64,000 bases of DNA, taken from assembly GCF_009823805.1 (NCBI RefSeq), contig NZ_WUEK01000006.1, positions 216,325-280,324 on the forward strand, read 5' to 3'. Shown here one piece after another: positions 1 through 7,396 of the stretch. Both the position numbers and the translations under genes were made by a program. This DNA is from Nocardioides flavescens (GTDB taxonomy: Bacteria; Actinomycetota; Actinomycetes; Propionibacteriales; Nocardioidaceae). Position 1 is the stretch's first letter; every line of letters begins with the position of its first letter. A model generated the notes under the pieces. That model made no database searches and was not told where the DNA came from. It worked only from the letters and a program-made list of their open reading frames with translations.

Positions 1-57
1 GTCGCCCGCGCGGGCGCGGTCGACCAGGCGCCTCTCGTCGGCCGGGTCGTCGTCCAT
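1..57 (-). CDS. RNA polymerase ECF sigma factor, N-terminal fragment (runs off the left edge)
   Basis: Only the first 19 codons are visible, read leftward from an ATG at 57. The peptide is very acidic and then reads ERRLVDRARAGD, which resembles the beginning of region 2 in ECF-type sigma-70 factors (consensus 'LV.rAraGD..AF..Ly'). The rest lies outside the window, so this is a family guess from a short N-terminus. It is divergent from the secreted-protein gene at 200. Confidence 0.4.
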   Translation of the reverse strand, partial: MDDDPADERRLVDRARAGD

Positions 58-71
58 CGGTGGTGCATGAG

Positions 72-83
72 CCACGGCCGTGG
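72..83. promoter_or_regulatory. 12-bp perfect palindrome in a divergent intergenic region
   Basis: CCACGGCCGTGG is a perfect palindrome lying between the divergent starts at 57 (-) and 200 (+), where an operator would be expected. No regulator is encoded next to it inside the window, so the role is unproved. The rest of 58-199 shows no gene. Confidence 0.3.
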
Positions 84-199
84 TTCGTCACAGGTCGTCC
101 GCCGGATCGGTGTGTGACGTTCGGCGCCCTCGTGCCATGCAGGGGTGCAGCACTCTCCAGCGCGCGCCGCTCCGAGGCCGCGCCGACGAAGGGTCCACC

Positions 200-853
200 A
201 TGAAGAAGCCCAGCCCGTCCATCATCGTCTCCTCCGCCGCGCTCCTCGTCGCGCTCGGCGGCACGTCGTACGCCGCCGTGCAGGTGACCGGCAAGGACAT
301 CAAGAACGGGACGATCACCACGAAGGACGTCAAGAACAACAGCCTGACCGGCCGCGACATCAAGAACGGCTCCATCAAGGGCAAGGACCTCAAGCCGGGC
401 ACGATCCCCACCGGCGCGCGCTGGGCGCTGGTCAACGCGGCGGGTCAGATCGAGGCCCAGTCGGGCGGCTTCAACGTCGTCAGCGCCTACCCGACGCTCG
501 CGCCGACCGCGACCGACGCCCAGGGCCTGCGTGCCAACGGCAACGTCTACATCGACGCGGGCGAGCCGCTCGGCAACAACGCGATCACGGCCCAGATCGT
601 GCTGCAGAACACCGTCGACCAGAACGGCGACGGCGTCACCAACGGTCGCGGTGCCGGCACCAACCCGGAGTTCTCCGGCGAGATCTCCGTCAGCCAGTGC
701 GGCACCCCGATCACGGCGTGCGCCCCGGCCGGCACCGCCGTGCCCAACGTGTTCGCCGTGAGCCCGCGCCTGAGCGACGGCAGCGTGACCACCGGGGACA
801 ACCGCAAGCGCTTCTACGTCGTCGTCATCGGCGACTCGAGCGACCGCTCCTGA
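200..853 (+). CDS. Secreted protein with N-terminal ten-residue repeats
   Basis: The ATG at 200 is preferred over upstream in-frame starts because GAAGGG lies just upstream and the protein then opens with a signal peptide (MKKPSPS, then a hydrophobic stretch ending ...GGTSYAA at about residue 22). Residues about 29-68 are four degenerate ten-residue repeats of the type DIKNGTITTK / DVKNNSLTGR / DIKNGSIKGK / DLKPGTIPTG, rich in Lys, Asn and Gly. The remaining ~150 residues contain two cysteines close together (CGTPITAC) and no domain I recognise. Repeats of this kind are seen in exported actinobacterial proteins of unknown function. 217 residues. Confidence 0.75.
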   Translation: MKKPSPSIIVSSAALLVALGGTSYAAVQVTGKDIKNGTITTKDVKNNSLTGRDIKNGSIKGKDLKPGTIPTGARWALVNAAGQIEAQSGGFNVVSAYPTLAPTATDAQGLRANGNVYIDAGEPLGNNAITAQIVLQNTVDQNGDGVTNGRGAGTNPEFSGEISVSQCGTPITACAPAGTAVPNVFAVSPRLSDGSVTTGDNRKRFYVVVIGDSSDRS

Positions 854-870
854 GCTACGGCTCGTAGCCG

Positions 871-908
871 CCGCGCGACCGGGGTCGGTCTCAGCCCCGG
901 TCGCGCGG
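871..908. terminator. Bidirectional terminator between convergent genes
   Basis: Perfect 14-bp arms CCGCGCGACCGGGG and CCCCGGTCGCGCGG separated by 10 nt. It serves the + gene ending at 853 and the - gene ending at 891; the right arm is the last few codons of the - gene, so it is both coding and structural. There is no T tract. Confidence 0.75.
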
Positions 909-1838
909 CGAGTGGTCCTCGTGGACGCTGTTGAAGTCGGAGTCCTTGCGGGCGAACATGTCGTGCCGCTCGGCCCACGACAGCGCCTCGACCTCCGCGC
1001 GCACGTCGGACGGGAAGCCGGACACCTCGGGGACGTCGGCCAGCGGCACGACCGTGTGGACGATCCGGTCGTCGTAGACGTGGCACATCGTGAACGACTG
1101 GTGGCCGTCGACCCCGGAGATGAACCGCTGCAGCGGCGCGGGGTCGGAGACGTAGCAGGACGCCGAGGCGACCGAGACCGGCACGCCGTCGGCGAAGGTG
1201 CTGTAGGACGAGTAGTGGAAGTGCCCGCCCAGCACCTGGCGCACGTCGGTGCCGCGCACGACCTCGGCCAGCCGGTGCTGGTCGTGCAGCTCGATGACGG
1301 CGTTGACCTCGACCATCGGCACGGGGATCGGCGGATGGTGCATCGCGAGCACCGTGCCGTGCTCGGCCGGCTCGGAGAGCACGTCGGCCAGCCCCGACAG
1401 CTGGTCGTCGGAGAGCTCACCGTGGTGCCACCCCGGCACCGTCGTGTCCAGCGCGACGAGGCGAAGACCGCCCAGGTCGTGCACGCGGTCGAGCGGCCGC
1501 TCGGGGTCCGTGTCCTCACCCCAGAGCCCCCGGGCGAACGGCGCCCGCTCGTCGTGGTTGCCCATCACCCACACGACCTCGGCGCCCATCTCGGCCGCCG
1601 CCGGCTCGACGAGCTCGCGCAGGCAGTCGTAGGCCTCGGGATCGGCGCGGTCGGCCAGGTCCCCGGTGAAGACGAGGGCGTCCGGGCGGCGCTCGAGCCG
1701 GGAGAGGCGCGCGAGGGCGAGCCGGAGCCCGGCCACGGGGTCGACCACGCCGTACTGGCGGACCCCGTCGGGGAGCAGGTGGACGTCGCTCAGGTGGGCG
1801 ATCGAGAAGCGGGGTGCGGGGTGCTGGCCGTACTGCAC
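891..1838 (-). CDS. Calcineurin-like metallophosphoesterase (CpdA-like)
   Basis: All metallophosphatase motifs are present in order: HLSDVH (D18, H20), FTGDLAD (D60), GNHDE (residues 93-97), MHHPP, and GGHFHY. These are the ligands of the two-metal centre in the calcineurin/cyclic-AMP phosphodiesterase (CpdA/Icc, GpdQ) family. No signal peptide or membrane segment, so a cytoplasmic phosphodiesterase is likely; substrate (cAMP or another phosphodiester) cannot be told from sequence. The start is GTG at 1838, six bases after a TAGCGT -10 element, consistent with a leaderless message. 315 residues, normal for the family. Confidence 0.85.
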   Translation of the reverse strand: MQYGQHPAPRFSIAHLSDVHLLPDGVRQYGVVDPVAGLRLALARLSRLERRPDALVFTGDLADRADPEAYDCLRELVEPAAAEMGAEVVWVMGNHDERAPFARGLWGEDTDPERPLDRVHDLGGLRLVALDTTVPGWHHGELSDDQLSGLADVLSEPAEHGTVLAMHHPPIPVPMVEVNAVIELHDQHRLAEVVRGTDVRQVLGGHFHYSSYSTFADGVPVSVASASCYVSDPAPLQRFISGVDGHQSFTMCHVYDDRIVHTVVPLADVPEVSGFPSDVRAEVEALSWAERHDMFARKDSDFNSVHEDHSPRDRG

Positions 1839-1844
1839 GCGAGG

Positions 1845-1850
1845 ACGCTA
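1845..1850 (-). promoter_or_regulatory. Leaderless -10 element for the metallophosphoesterase
   Basis: TAGCGT on the minus strand, then 6 nt, then GTG 1838. Confidence 0.5.
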
Positions 1851-1938
1851 GGGCATCCGCTGGAGGGTGGGCCAGCCTGTTCAGCCTGCGTTCAGCCGGC
1901 GGTCCGGCGAGCGACCCGTGTCGGTGGCGCACCGCGCC

Positions 1939-1944
1939 TAGCCT
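1939..1944 (+). promoter_or_regulatory. Leaderless -10 element for the MptB-like gene
   Basis: TAGCCT, then 6 nt, then GTG 1951. It is divergent from the similar element at 1845-1850. Confidence 0.5.
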
Positions 1945-1950
1945 CCCGAT

Positions 1951-3393
1951 GTGCTCACCCGCGGTGTCGTCGGCAGCGTGCTCGTGCTGGCCGGTGGCCT
2001 GGTCGTGTCCACGCTGCCCTGGAGCACCCCGGTGCTGCACTGGGGCGGGTTCGGCGAGCTGCTGCGCACGCTGCGCGGCCACGAGCTGACCCGGGTCGCC
2101 GCCCTGCTCGTCGTGCTGAGCGGGCTGGCCCTGCTCGCCTCGGCCTGGCTGCGGCTGTGCCGGTGGGTCGCGACCGGGCCGGTCGGTGCCCTGGAGGACG
2201 TGCGGTTCGCGACGCTGGTGTGGAGCGCGCCGCTGGTGCTGGCCCCGCCGCTGTTCTCGCGCGACGGCTGGTCCTACGCCGCGCAGGGGATGCTCGCCCA
2301 CCTCGGCATCTCGCCCTACGAGCACGGACCCGGGGTGCTGACGGGGCCGGTCGTCCAGGCCGTCGACCCCATGTGGATGCACACCCACACGCCGTACGGC
2401 CCGCTGCCTCTGGTCTTCGGCGAGGTGTTCGCCGCGCAGACCGGCAACCCGTGGCTGCTCGTCACCGGCCACCGCGCCGTGGCCCTGCTCGGCCTGGTGA
2501 TGCTGGCCTGGGCGGTGCCCCGTCTGGCGCGCTGGTGCGGAGCCGACCCCGCCCTCGCCTCGGCGCTGGTGCTCGCCTCGCCCCTCATGGTCGCCAACGG
2601 GGTCGCCGGGCTGCACAACGACCTGCTGATGGTCGGTCTGATGGCCTGCGCCCTCGTCCTCGCCGCCGAGCACGGCTGGGCGTGGGGCGCGGCCCTCGGC
2701 GGGCTCGCCGCCGCCGTCAAGGTGCCGGGCGGCGTCGTCTGCATCGGCGTCGTCCTGGTCTCGCTGCCCGTCGCGGCGGGGCTGCGCGCCCGGCTGCGGC
2801 GTACGACGGGCGTCGCGGTCGTCGCGCTCGGCACCCTGCTCGGGCTCGGCGTGGTCAGCGGCCTCGGCCACGGCTGGGTCGAGGGGCTGACGGTGCCGGG
2901 CGTCATCAACACCCCGCTGTCGCTGACGACCGTCGTGGGTGGTCTCGGTGACCTCGGGGCCCGGCTGGTGGGCCTCGGCACCGACCCGGCGACGTTCCGC
3001 GACCTCGCCCGCACGCTCGGCAGCGTCGTCGCCGTCGGCGTCGCCGGCTGGGTGGCGCTGCGCTGGGACACCGGCCGCCGCGACCGCGCCGTCGCCGCCG
3101 TCGCGCTCGTGACCGGCGCCCTCGTGCTGACCAGCCCGGTGGTGCACCTGTGGTACCTGCTGTGGACCGTCCCGTTCTTCGCGGTCCAGGCCCTCACCCG
3201 GCGCAGCGCCGCGGCCGTCGTCGCGGTCTCGGTCGTGGCCGGGATGGTCTCCCCGCTCGACTCCTCGCTGCGCGGCGCCTGGCTCGCCATCGCCATGGGC
3301 AGCGTCGCCGTCGCCGCCGTGCTGCCGTTCCTGCTGCTCACCCCCGGCGCCCGCGAGCGGGTCTCCCGGCTCTCGGAGCGGCTGCCGATCTGA
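1951..3393 (+). CDS. mptB: Polyprenol-phosphate-mannose-dependent alpha-1,6-mannosyltransferase, MptB-like (GT-C)
   Basis: An integral membrane protein of 480 residues with about a dozen hydrophobic segments. The first external loop has the GT-C signature FSRDGWSYAAQG with its acidic residue, followed by HTPYGPLPL and, later, a GLHNDLLM segment; these three blocks in this order mark the MptA/MptB family that extends the alpha-1,6-mannan core of lipomannan using polyprenyl-phosphomannose at the outer face of the membrane. The orthology to MptB rather than MptA is a guess. Two more glycosylation genes follow (3697-4791, 4893-6065), which supports a cell-envelope glycan role. Upstream is a divergent leaderless promoter pair. 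Confidence 0.8.
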   Translation: MLTRGVVGSVLVLAGGLVVSTLPWSTPVLHWGGFGELLRTLRGHELTRVAALLVVLSGLALLASAWLRLCRWVATGPVGALEDVRFATLVWSAPLVLAPPLFSRDGWSYAAQGMLAHLGISPYEHGPGVLTGPVVQAVDPMWMHTHTPYGPLPLVFGEVFAAQTGNPWLLVTGHRAVALLGLVMLAWAVPRLARWCGADPALASALVLASPLMVANGVAGLHNDLLMVGLMACALVLAAEHGWAWGAALGGLAAAVKVPGGVVCIGVVLVSLPVAAGLRARLRRTTGVAVVALGTLLGLGVVSGLGHGWVEGLTVPGVINTPLSLTTVVGGLGDLGARLVGLGTDPATFRDLARTLGSVVAVGVAGWVALRWDTGRRDRAVAAVALVTGALVLTSPVVHLWYLLWTVPFFAVQALTRRSAAAVVAVSVVAGMVSPLDSSLRGAWLAIAMGSVAVAAVLPFLLLTPGARERVSRLSERLPI

Positions 3394-3400
3394 CGCAGAG

Positions 3401-3686
3401 GTGGCTTCGAGACGGCCGTAGCCGGCCTCCTCGACCACCGCGCCGGTGGTTGGGGAAGGACGAAGCCCTGTCTCGAAACCACTCAGCCGCAACGAGGGAG
3501 GTTTCGAGACGGCCGTAGCCGGCCTCCTCGACCACCGGTCGCGACGAGTGGCCTCGAGACGGCCGTAGCCGGCCTCCTCGACCACCGCGCCGGTGGTTGA
3601 GGAAGGACGGAGTCCTGTCTCGAAACCACTCAGCCGCAACGAGGGAGGTTTCGAGACGGCGCTGGCGCGCCTCCTCAACCACCGGT
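3401..3686. repeat. Array of six dispersed hairpin repeat units (family A)
   Basis: Fills the space between the convergent genes ending at 3393 and 3697. Units: 3401-3440, 3443-3482 (inverted), 3499-3538, 3548-3587, 3591-3629 (inverted), 3646-3685. Each has outer arms resembling GGTGGTTTCGAGAC and CTCCTCAACCACC. Inner stems are GGCCG-TAGC-CGGCC in three copies, GGCGC-TGGC-GCGCC in the last, and AGGAC-type in the inverted ones. A 20-nt linker (CACTCAGCCGCAACGAGGGA region) is also duplicated, so part of the array arose by tandem copying. No gene is seen in this stretch. Confidence 0.9.
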
Positions 3687-3696
3687 CAGGGCGACC

Positions 3697-4791
3697 TCAG
3701 GCCGTAGCCGAGACCGCCTGGGGCGCGGCGTGCACCGCGAGCATCCGCTCGACGGTGGCGGCCCAGGGGAACAGCTCGGCGCGACGGCGGGCCCCCGCGC
3801 GGGAGACGGAGGTCGCGCGCAGGACGGCGCCGGCGAGCGCGACCGGGTCGGGAGCGCCCCAGGCGCCGGAGCCGGCGTCGACGAGCTCGCGGGCGCCGCC
3901 CCGGTCGGCGGTCACGACGGGGGTACCGCAGGCGAGCGCCTCGAGCACGGCCAGGCCGAACGTCTCGCCCGGGCACACCGACAGCGACACGTCGGCCGCG
4001 GCGATCCGGCGGGCGAGCTCGGCGCGGTCGTCGACGTAGCCGTGGAAGGTCACCGGGGCGTCGCCGGCCACGGCCCGGAGCTCGCCGAGGTGCGGGCCCT
4101 CGCCGTACACGTCGAGCTGCACGCGCACCCCGCGCCGGTGGAGCTCGACCGCGGTGGCGACGGCCAGGTGGGGCGACTTCTCGCGGGAGAGCCGCCCGAC
4201 GTGCACGAGGCGCAGGAGCCCGTCGTCGGGGGGCGAGGCAGTGGCCGGGCAGGGCCGGAACGTCGCGAGGTCGACGCCGAGCGGCACCCGCTGCGGTGTG
4301 ACGAGGCCGGCGAACTCCTCCTCGGCGTAGCGCGAGGTCACGACGACCTCGTCGACGCTGCGCACCAGGACCCGGTTGAGCAGCGCGACCGAGACCCGGG
4401 CGCTGCGGTCCAGGCCGCTGCGCAGCGCGAACATGTCGTCGAGCCGCTCGTGGGAGAACAGCACCGAGCGCACCCCGGCGCGGCGCGCCCAGCGCGCCAC
4501 CGGCAGCAGCGTGAGCTTGTCGCTCAGCTCGATGCTGTCGGGTCCGAAGGACTCGAGCACGTCGACCACGCGCCACGGCTCGACGATCAGCCGGTAGCCA
4601 CCACCGACCCGGGGGGCGCGCAGCTGCACGACACGCCCGTCCGGGGTCTCGGTCACCGAGTCGACGGGGCCGGGCACGACGAGCAGCCGCTCGCACCCGG
4701 CGGCGGCGTACCCGGAGCCGAGCGCCGCCAGCGCGGTCTTCATGCCGCCCGAGGCGGGTCCGACGAAGTTGGCCAGCTGGGCGATGCGCAC
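3697..4791 (-). CDS. GT4-family glycosyltransferase
   Basis: GT-B glycosyltransferase with an N-terminal ASGGMKTAL glycine-rich acceptor-side motif, the central VHVGRLSREKSPHLA motif that opens the nucleotide-sugar domain, and the C-terminal CPGETFGLAVLEALACGTPVV block, whose E-x7-E contacts the NDP-sugar. It probably transfers a hexose to a lipid or envelope glycan in the cytoplasm. The chosen start is GTG 4791, which has GGGAGGG about 7 nt upstream and gives the normal N-terminus VRIAQLANF; an upstream GTG at 4836 would add 15 residues without a ribosome site. 364 residues. Confidence 0.85.
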   Translation of the reverse strand: MRIAQLANFVGPASGGMKTALAALGSGYAAAGCERLLVVPGPVDSVTETPDGRVVQLRAPRVGGGYRLIVEPWRVVDVLESFGPDSIELSDKLTLLPVARWARRAGVRSVLFSHERLDDMFALRSGLDRSARVSVALLNRVLVRSVDEVVVTSRYAEEEFAGLVTPQRVPLGVDLATFRPCPATASPPDDGLLRLVHVGRLSREKSPHLAVATAVELHRRGVRVQLDVYGEGPHLGELRAVAGDAPVTFHGYVDDRAELARRIAAADVSLSVCPGETFGLAVLEALACGTPVVTADRGGARELVDAGSGAWGAPDPVALAGAVLRATSVSRAGARRRAELFPWAATVERMLAVHAAPQAVSATA

Positions 4792-4892
4792 CCCTGGACC
4801 CTCCCCGGCCCGGATGAACGGACAGCCAACCGACACCGACGCAGCAGCGTCCGTTCACGCGCGGGACGCCGGGCGCACGGACGCTGGGGGCC

Positions 4893-6065
4893 ATGGTGAC
4901 GACGACGTCCGGGGTCGTGTCGACGACCCGTCGTCACCCGACCCCGGTCGGACTGGTCGGACTGCTGGTGCTCCTGGTCGCCCTGGTGGGCGCCGTGGCC
5001 ACGCAGCGGTGGACCTCGCCGGCCCCCGCGTCGCCCGACGGGCCGCCGTTCGCGGCCCTGCTCTTCAGCGGGCTCGCCCTCCTCTCGCTCCCGGTCGCCA
5101 CCGCCGCGCTCGCCGGTGGCGGCGTCGCCGCCTCGGCGCTGACCCTCCGGGCCGTCGCCCGCGAGTCCGGGCGACGCCTCGCCGACCCGGTGTTGACGGC
5201 GGCGACGCTCGGCGCGCTCCTCCTCGAGCCGGTGCGCGAAGCGCTGCTCACCGGACGTCTCGACCTCGTGCTCATGGGCCTCCTGACCTGGGACCTGCTG
5301 GTCCTGAGGGGGCGGTGGAGCGGCGTCCTGGTGGGCGTCGTCGCCGGAGTCGCGCTCCCGGCCCTGCTCCTGGTCGTCCTGCTGGTCGCCGTGGGCCGTC
5401 GTGCCGAGGCGTGCCGCGCCGTCAGTGCGTTCGCTGCGACCGTGCTCGTCGGTGTCGTGCTGCGCCCGGGCGAGGCGGCCGACTTCTGGGGTCCGGCGCT
5501 GTGGTCCAGTGTCCTCGACGGTGCGTCCGCCGCCCGGCTCCTCGGCGGCGCCGCGGCGCTGCTCGCGCTCGCTCTGGCCGCCTGGTGGTGGCGGCGCGGG
5601 GCCCGTGACGTCGGCCTCGTCCTCGCCGGCACCGCGACGGTGCTCGGCTCGTCGACCCCGTCCGAGCGGCCCTGGGTCTGGGCCGTCCCCCTGGTGGTCG
5701 TGCTCGCCTCGCGCGCTCCGCGCTGGACGGCGTACGTCGTGGGTGCGGTGCTGCTGGTCGACGCCTACGCCTGGCTGGCGCTCGGGCTCGTCGCGTGCTC
5801 GGCGGTGCTGGTCGCTCGCACCGAGGTGAGCCAGCGCCGGGCGCGGGCCAGGTCGGGAGCGTCGTCGGCCCCGCTCTCGAGTCCGCCGTCGAAGACCCGC
5901 AGCACGGTCTCCAGCAGGAGCCTCGGTGACGTCGTGGTCGTGACCCGCAACGCCGTCTCGCGGTCGAGCGCCGCCTCGACCCACGCCTCGAACGCCGGTC
6001 CCGCCGGCAGCCCCAGGGTCATCTCGACCGCCGCGACCTCGTCGGCGGCGGTCAGCCAGCCGTAG
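4893..6065 (+). CDS. GT87/DUF2029-like membrane mannosyltransferase with an odd C-terminal tail
   Basis: Residues 1-310 have about eight membrane spans. The segment LTGRLDLVLMGLLTWDLLVL ... [18 protein letters not shown] followed by RPGEAADFWGPALW matches the pattern of polyprenol-dependent alpha-1,2-mannosyltransferases (GT87, PimE/Rv2181 type). From about residue 312 the protein turns into a Ser/Arg/Ala-rich stretch with no membrane segment, and this part (5765-6065) lies antisense to the next gene. The tail may be a real cytoplasmic tail or an artefact of a missing stop codon in high-GC DNA. Start ATG 4893; 101 bp separate it from the divergent glycosyltransferase. Confidence 0.6.
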   Translation: MVTTTSGVVSTTRRHPTPVGLVGLLVLLVALVGAVATQRWTSPAPASPDGPPFAALLFSGLALLSLPVATAALAGGGVAASALTLRAVARESGRRLADPVLTAATLGALLLEPVREALLTGRLDLVLMGLLTWDLLVLRGRWSGVLVGVVAGVALPALLLVVLLVAVGRRAEACRAVSAFAATVLVGVVLRPGEAADFWGPALWSSVLDGASAARLLGGAAALLALALAAWWWRRGARDVGLVLAGTATVLGSSTPSERPWVWAVPLVVVLASRAPRWTAYVVGAVLLVDAYAWLALGLVACSAVLVARTEVSQRRARARSGASSAPLSSPPSKTRSTVSSRSLGDVVVVTRNAVSRSSAASTHASNAGPAGSPRVISTAATSSAAVSQP

Positions 6066-6397
6066 CCGGGCTCGACCTCCGGCAGCACCACGACCACCCG
6101 GTCGGTCACCCCGGCCGCGTCGGCGGCGGCCACGATGCGGCGTACGGCGCCCGCTGGGTCGTCGAGGTCGCGCACCGTCGTCTCGTAGGCCGTCACGTCG
6201 AGCCCGCGGCGCTCGGCCATCGCGGCCGGTCCGGCCAGCTGGCCGGCGCCACCGGTGACGCGCACCGTCATCGGCCCGTCGAAGGCGACCGCGGCGAGAT
6301 CGGTGTCGTCGACCACGGCCGAGGCGAGCAGCGGGTCGCCGGCCTCCGCGGCCGCCAGCGGGACGTCGAAGAGGGCCCGGAACGCGTCGTCCACCAC
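5765..6397 (-). CDS. Conserved-looking protein of unknown function
   Basis: I do not recognise the family. The 210-residue product is acidic and Ala/Val-rich with alternating predicted helices and strands (for example DRVVVVLPEVEPGYGWLTAADEVAAVEM), no signal peptide and no membrane span. The start is set at GTG 6397 because TACGGT plus 6 nt precedes it, the same arrangement as many starts in this window; an open frame continues upstream into the repeat at 6470-6549 but that part looks non-coding. The last 301 bp overlap the convergent membrane protein. Confidence 0.6.
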   Translation of the reverse strand: MVDDAFRALFDVPLAAAEAGDPLLASAVVDDTDLAAVAFDGPMTVRVTGGAGQLAGPAAMAERRGLDVTAYETTVRDLDDPAGAVRRIVAAADAAGVTDRVVVVLPEVEPGYGWLTAADEVAAVEMTLGLPAGPAFEAWVEAALDRETALRVTTTTSPRLLLETVLRVFDGGLESGADDAPDLARARRWLTSVRATSTAEHATSPSASQA

Positions 6398-6403
6398 GTC
6401 CTC

Positions 6404-6409
6404 ACCGTA
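6404..6409 (-). promoter_or_regulatory. Leaderless -10 element
   Basis: TACGGT on the minus strand, 6 nt before GTG 6397. Confidence 0.4.
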
Positions 6410-6469
6410 GCCAGACGCACGACCGCGCCGGCCCCCACGAGGGGACCGGCGCGGCCGGGTGGTGCGGGT

Positions 6470-6549
6470 GTGGTTTCGAGACAGGACTTCGTCCTTCCTC
6501 AACCACCGGTGCGGTGGTTGAGGAAGTCCGCCAGGACCGTCTCGAAACC
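6470..6549. repeat. Family A hairpin repeat, inverted pair
   Basis: Two head-to-head units with inner stems AGGAC-TTC-GTCCT and, inverted, GGTCC-TGGC-GGACT. The pair lies just after the stop codon of the RDD gene (6561) on its 3' side and upstream of the 6397 gene. Confidence 0.85.
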
Positions 6550-6560
6550 GCTCGCGATGA

Positions 6561-7223
6561 TCAGCCGATCTTGAGCACCTGGGTGCCACCGGCGAACTTG
6601 TCGAACCAGTGCTGGCGGCGGGCGGTGTCGGAGTTGATGCCGACGGCGATCAGGATGACCGCGACCAGCTGGGCGAGTCCGCCGACGATGGCGCCGAGGA
6701 TCGGCACCACGCCGAGGATGCCGAGGCCGGCCCAGATGTTGCGGCGCACGGCCTGCTCCATCGTGGGGTTGCTGTGCCCGTCGGGTCCGACGACCTTCAG
6801 CTTCAGGATCTGCTTGCCGAGGGTCTGACCGCGGCTCGACTCCAGGAAGGCGAAGTAGCCGAGGTAGATCGCGGCCGAGAGGATCGAGCTGACCAGGTTG
6901 TTCAGCAGCCACGAGTCGGACGCGGCCGTCAGGATGGCGGTGATGACGCCGGCGACGATCCCGACGAGGATCCCGTCGATCAGGCGGGCCAGGAAGCGGG
7001 GGAGCAGCTCACCGGGCTGCGTGCCGCCGTAGCCCGGGGCGGGCGGCGGGGGCGTGCCGTACTGGGGGGCGCCGTACTGCGACTCCGAGCCGTAGCTCGG
7101 GGCCGGCGGCGGGGCGCCGTACTGCCCTCCCGCCGGCGGCGGCGGAGGCGGGGGCGGGGGCGGGGGCGTGCTGCCCTCGCCGTAGGGCGGAGTCGGGCCG
7201 TTGGGGGGCTCGGTGCTGCTCAT
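6561..7223 (-). CDS. RDD-domain membrane protein with proline-rich N-terminus
   Basis: Residues 1-75 are a Pro/Gly/Tyr-rich low-complexity cytoplasmic region with a run of 11 prolines. Residues from about 80 are an RDD domain: LPRFLARLIDGILVG holds the Arg-Asp pair, followed by three or four membrane helices and the typical SRGQTLGKQILKLKVV segment. RDD proteins are transporters or membrane-associated regulators of mostly unknown substrate; members are linked to Na+/H+ antiport. The ATG 7223 start has GGAG about 10 nt upstream. 220 residues. Confidence 0.85.
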   Translation of the reverse strand: MSSTEPPNGPTPPYGEGSTPPPPPPPPPPPAGGQYGAPPPAPSYGSESQYGAPQYGTPPPPAPGYGGTQPGELLPRFLARLIDGILVGIVAGVITAILTAASDSWLLNNLVSSILSAAIYLGYFAFLESSRGQTLGKQILKLKVVGPDGHSNPTMEQAVRRNIWAGLGILGVVPILGAIVGGLAQLVAVILIAVGINSDTARRQHWFDKFAGGTQVLKIG

Positions 7224-7384
7224 GTCGTGCTCCGTTCGGATGTTCTCCAAGGTGTGCACGGTATTACCCGCACACGGTCGCGCCCGAACATAGCGGGATC
7301 GGGGGCCCCACGGGCAGGGACGCGCGACCTCACCCCGACGGGTCGGTCGCACCCTGTTGGCGGGACCCCCGACCTGGGCACCGG

Positions 7385-7390
7385 CAGGAT
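7385..7390 (+). promoter_or_regulatory. Leaderless -10 element for the molybdoenzyme gene
   Basis: CAGGAT followed by 6 nt and ATG 7397. The same hexamer and spacing occur before the pirin gene at 9857. Confidence 0.4.
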
Positions 7391-7396
7391 GTGTCC

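Noticed and set aside
3394..3696. CRISPR array
   Set aside because: The repeats are palindromic, alternate in orientation, and the spacers are not unique sequences of regular length; no cas genes are nearby.
7140..7175. GC-rich run as a regulatory element
   Set aside because: It encodes the polyproline stretch of the RDD protein.
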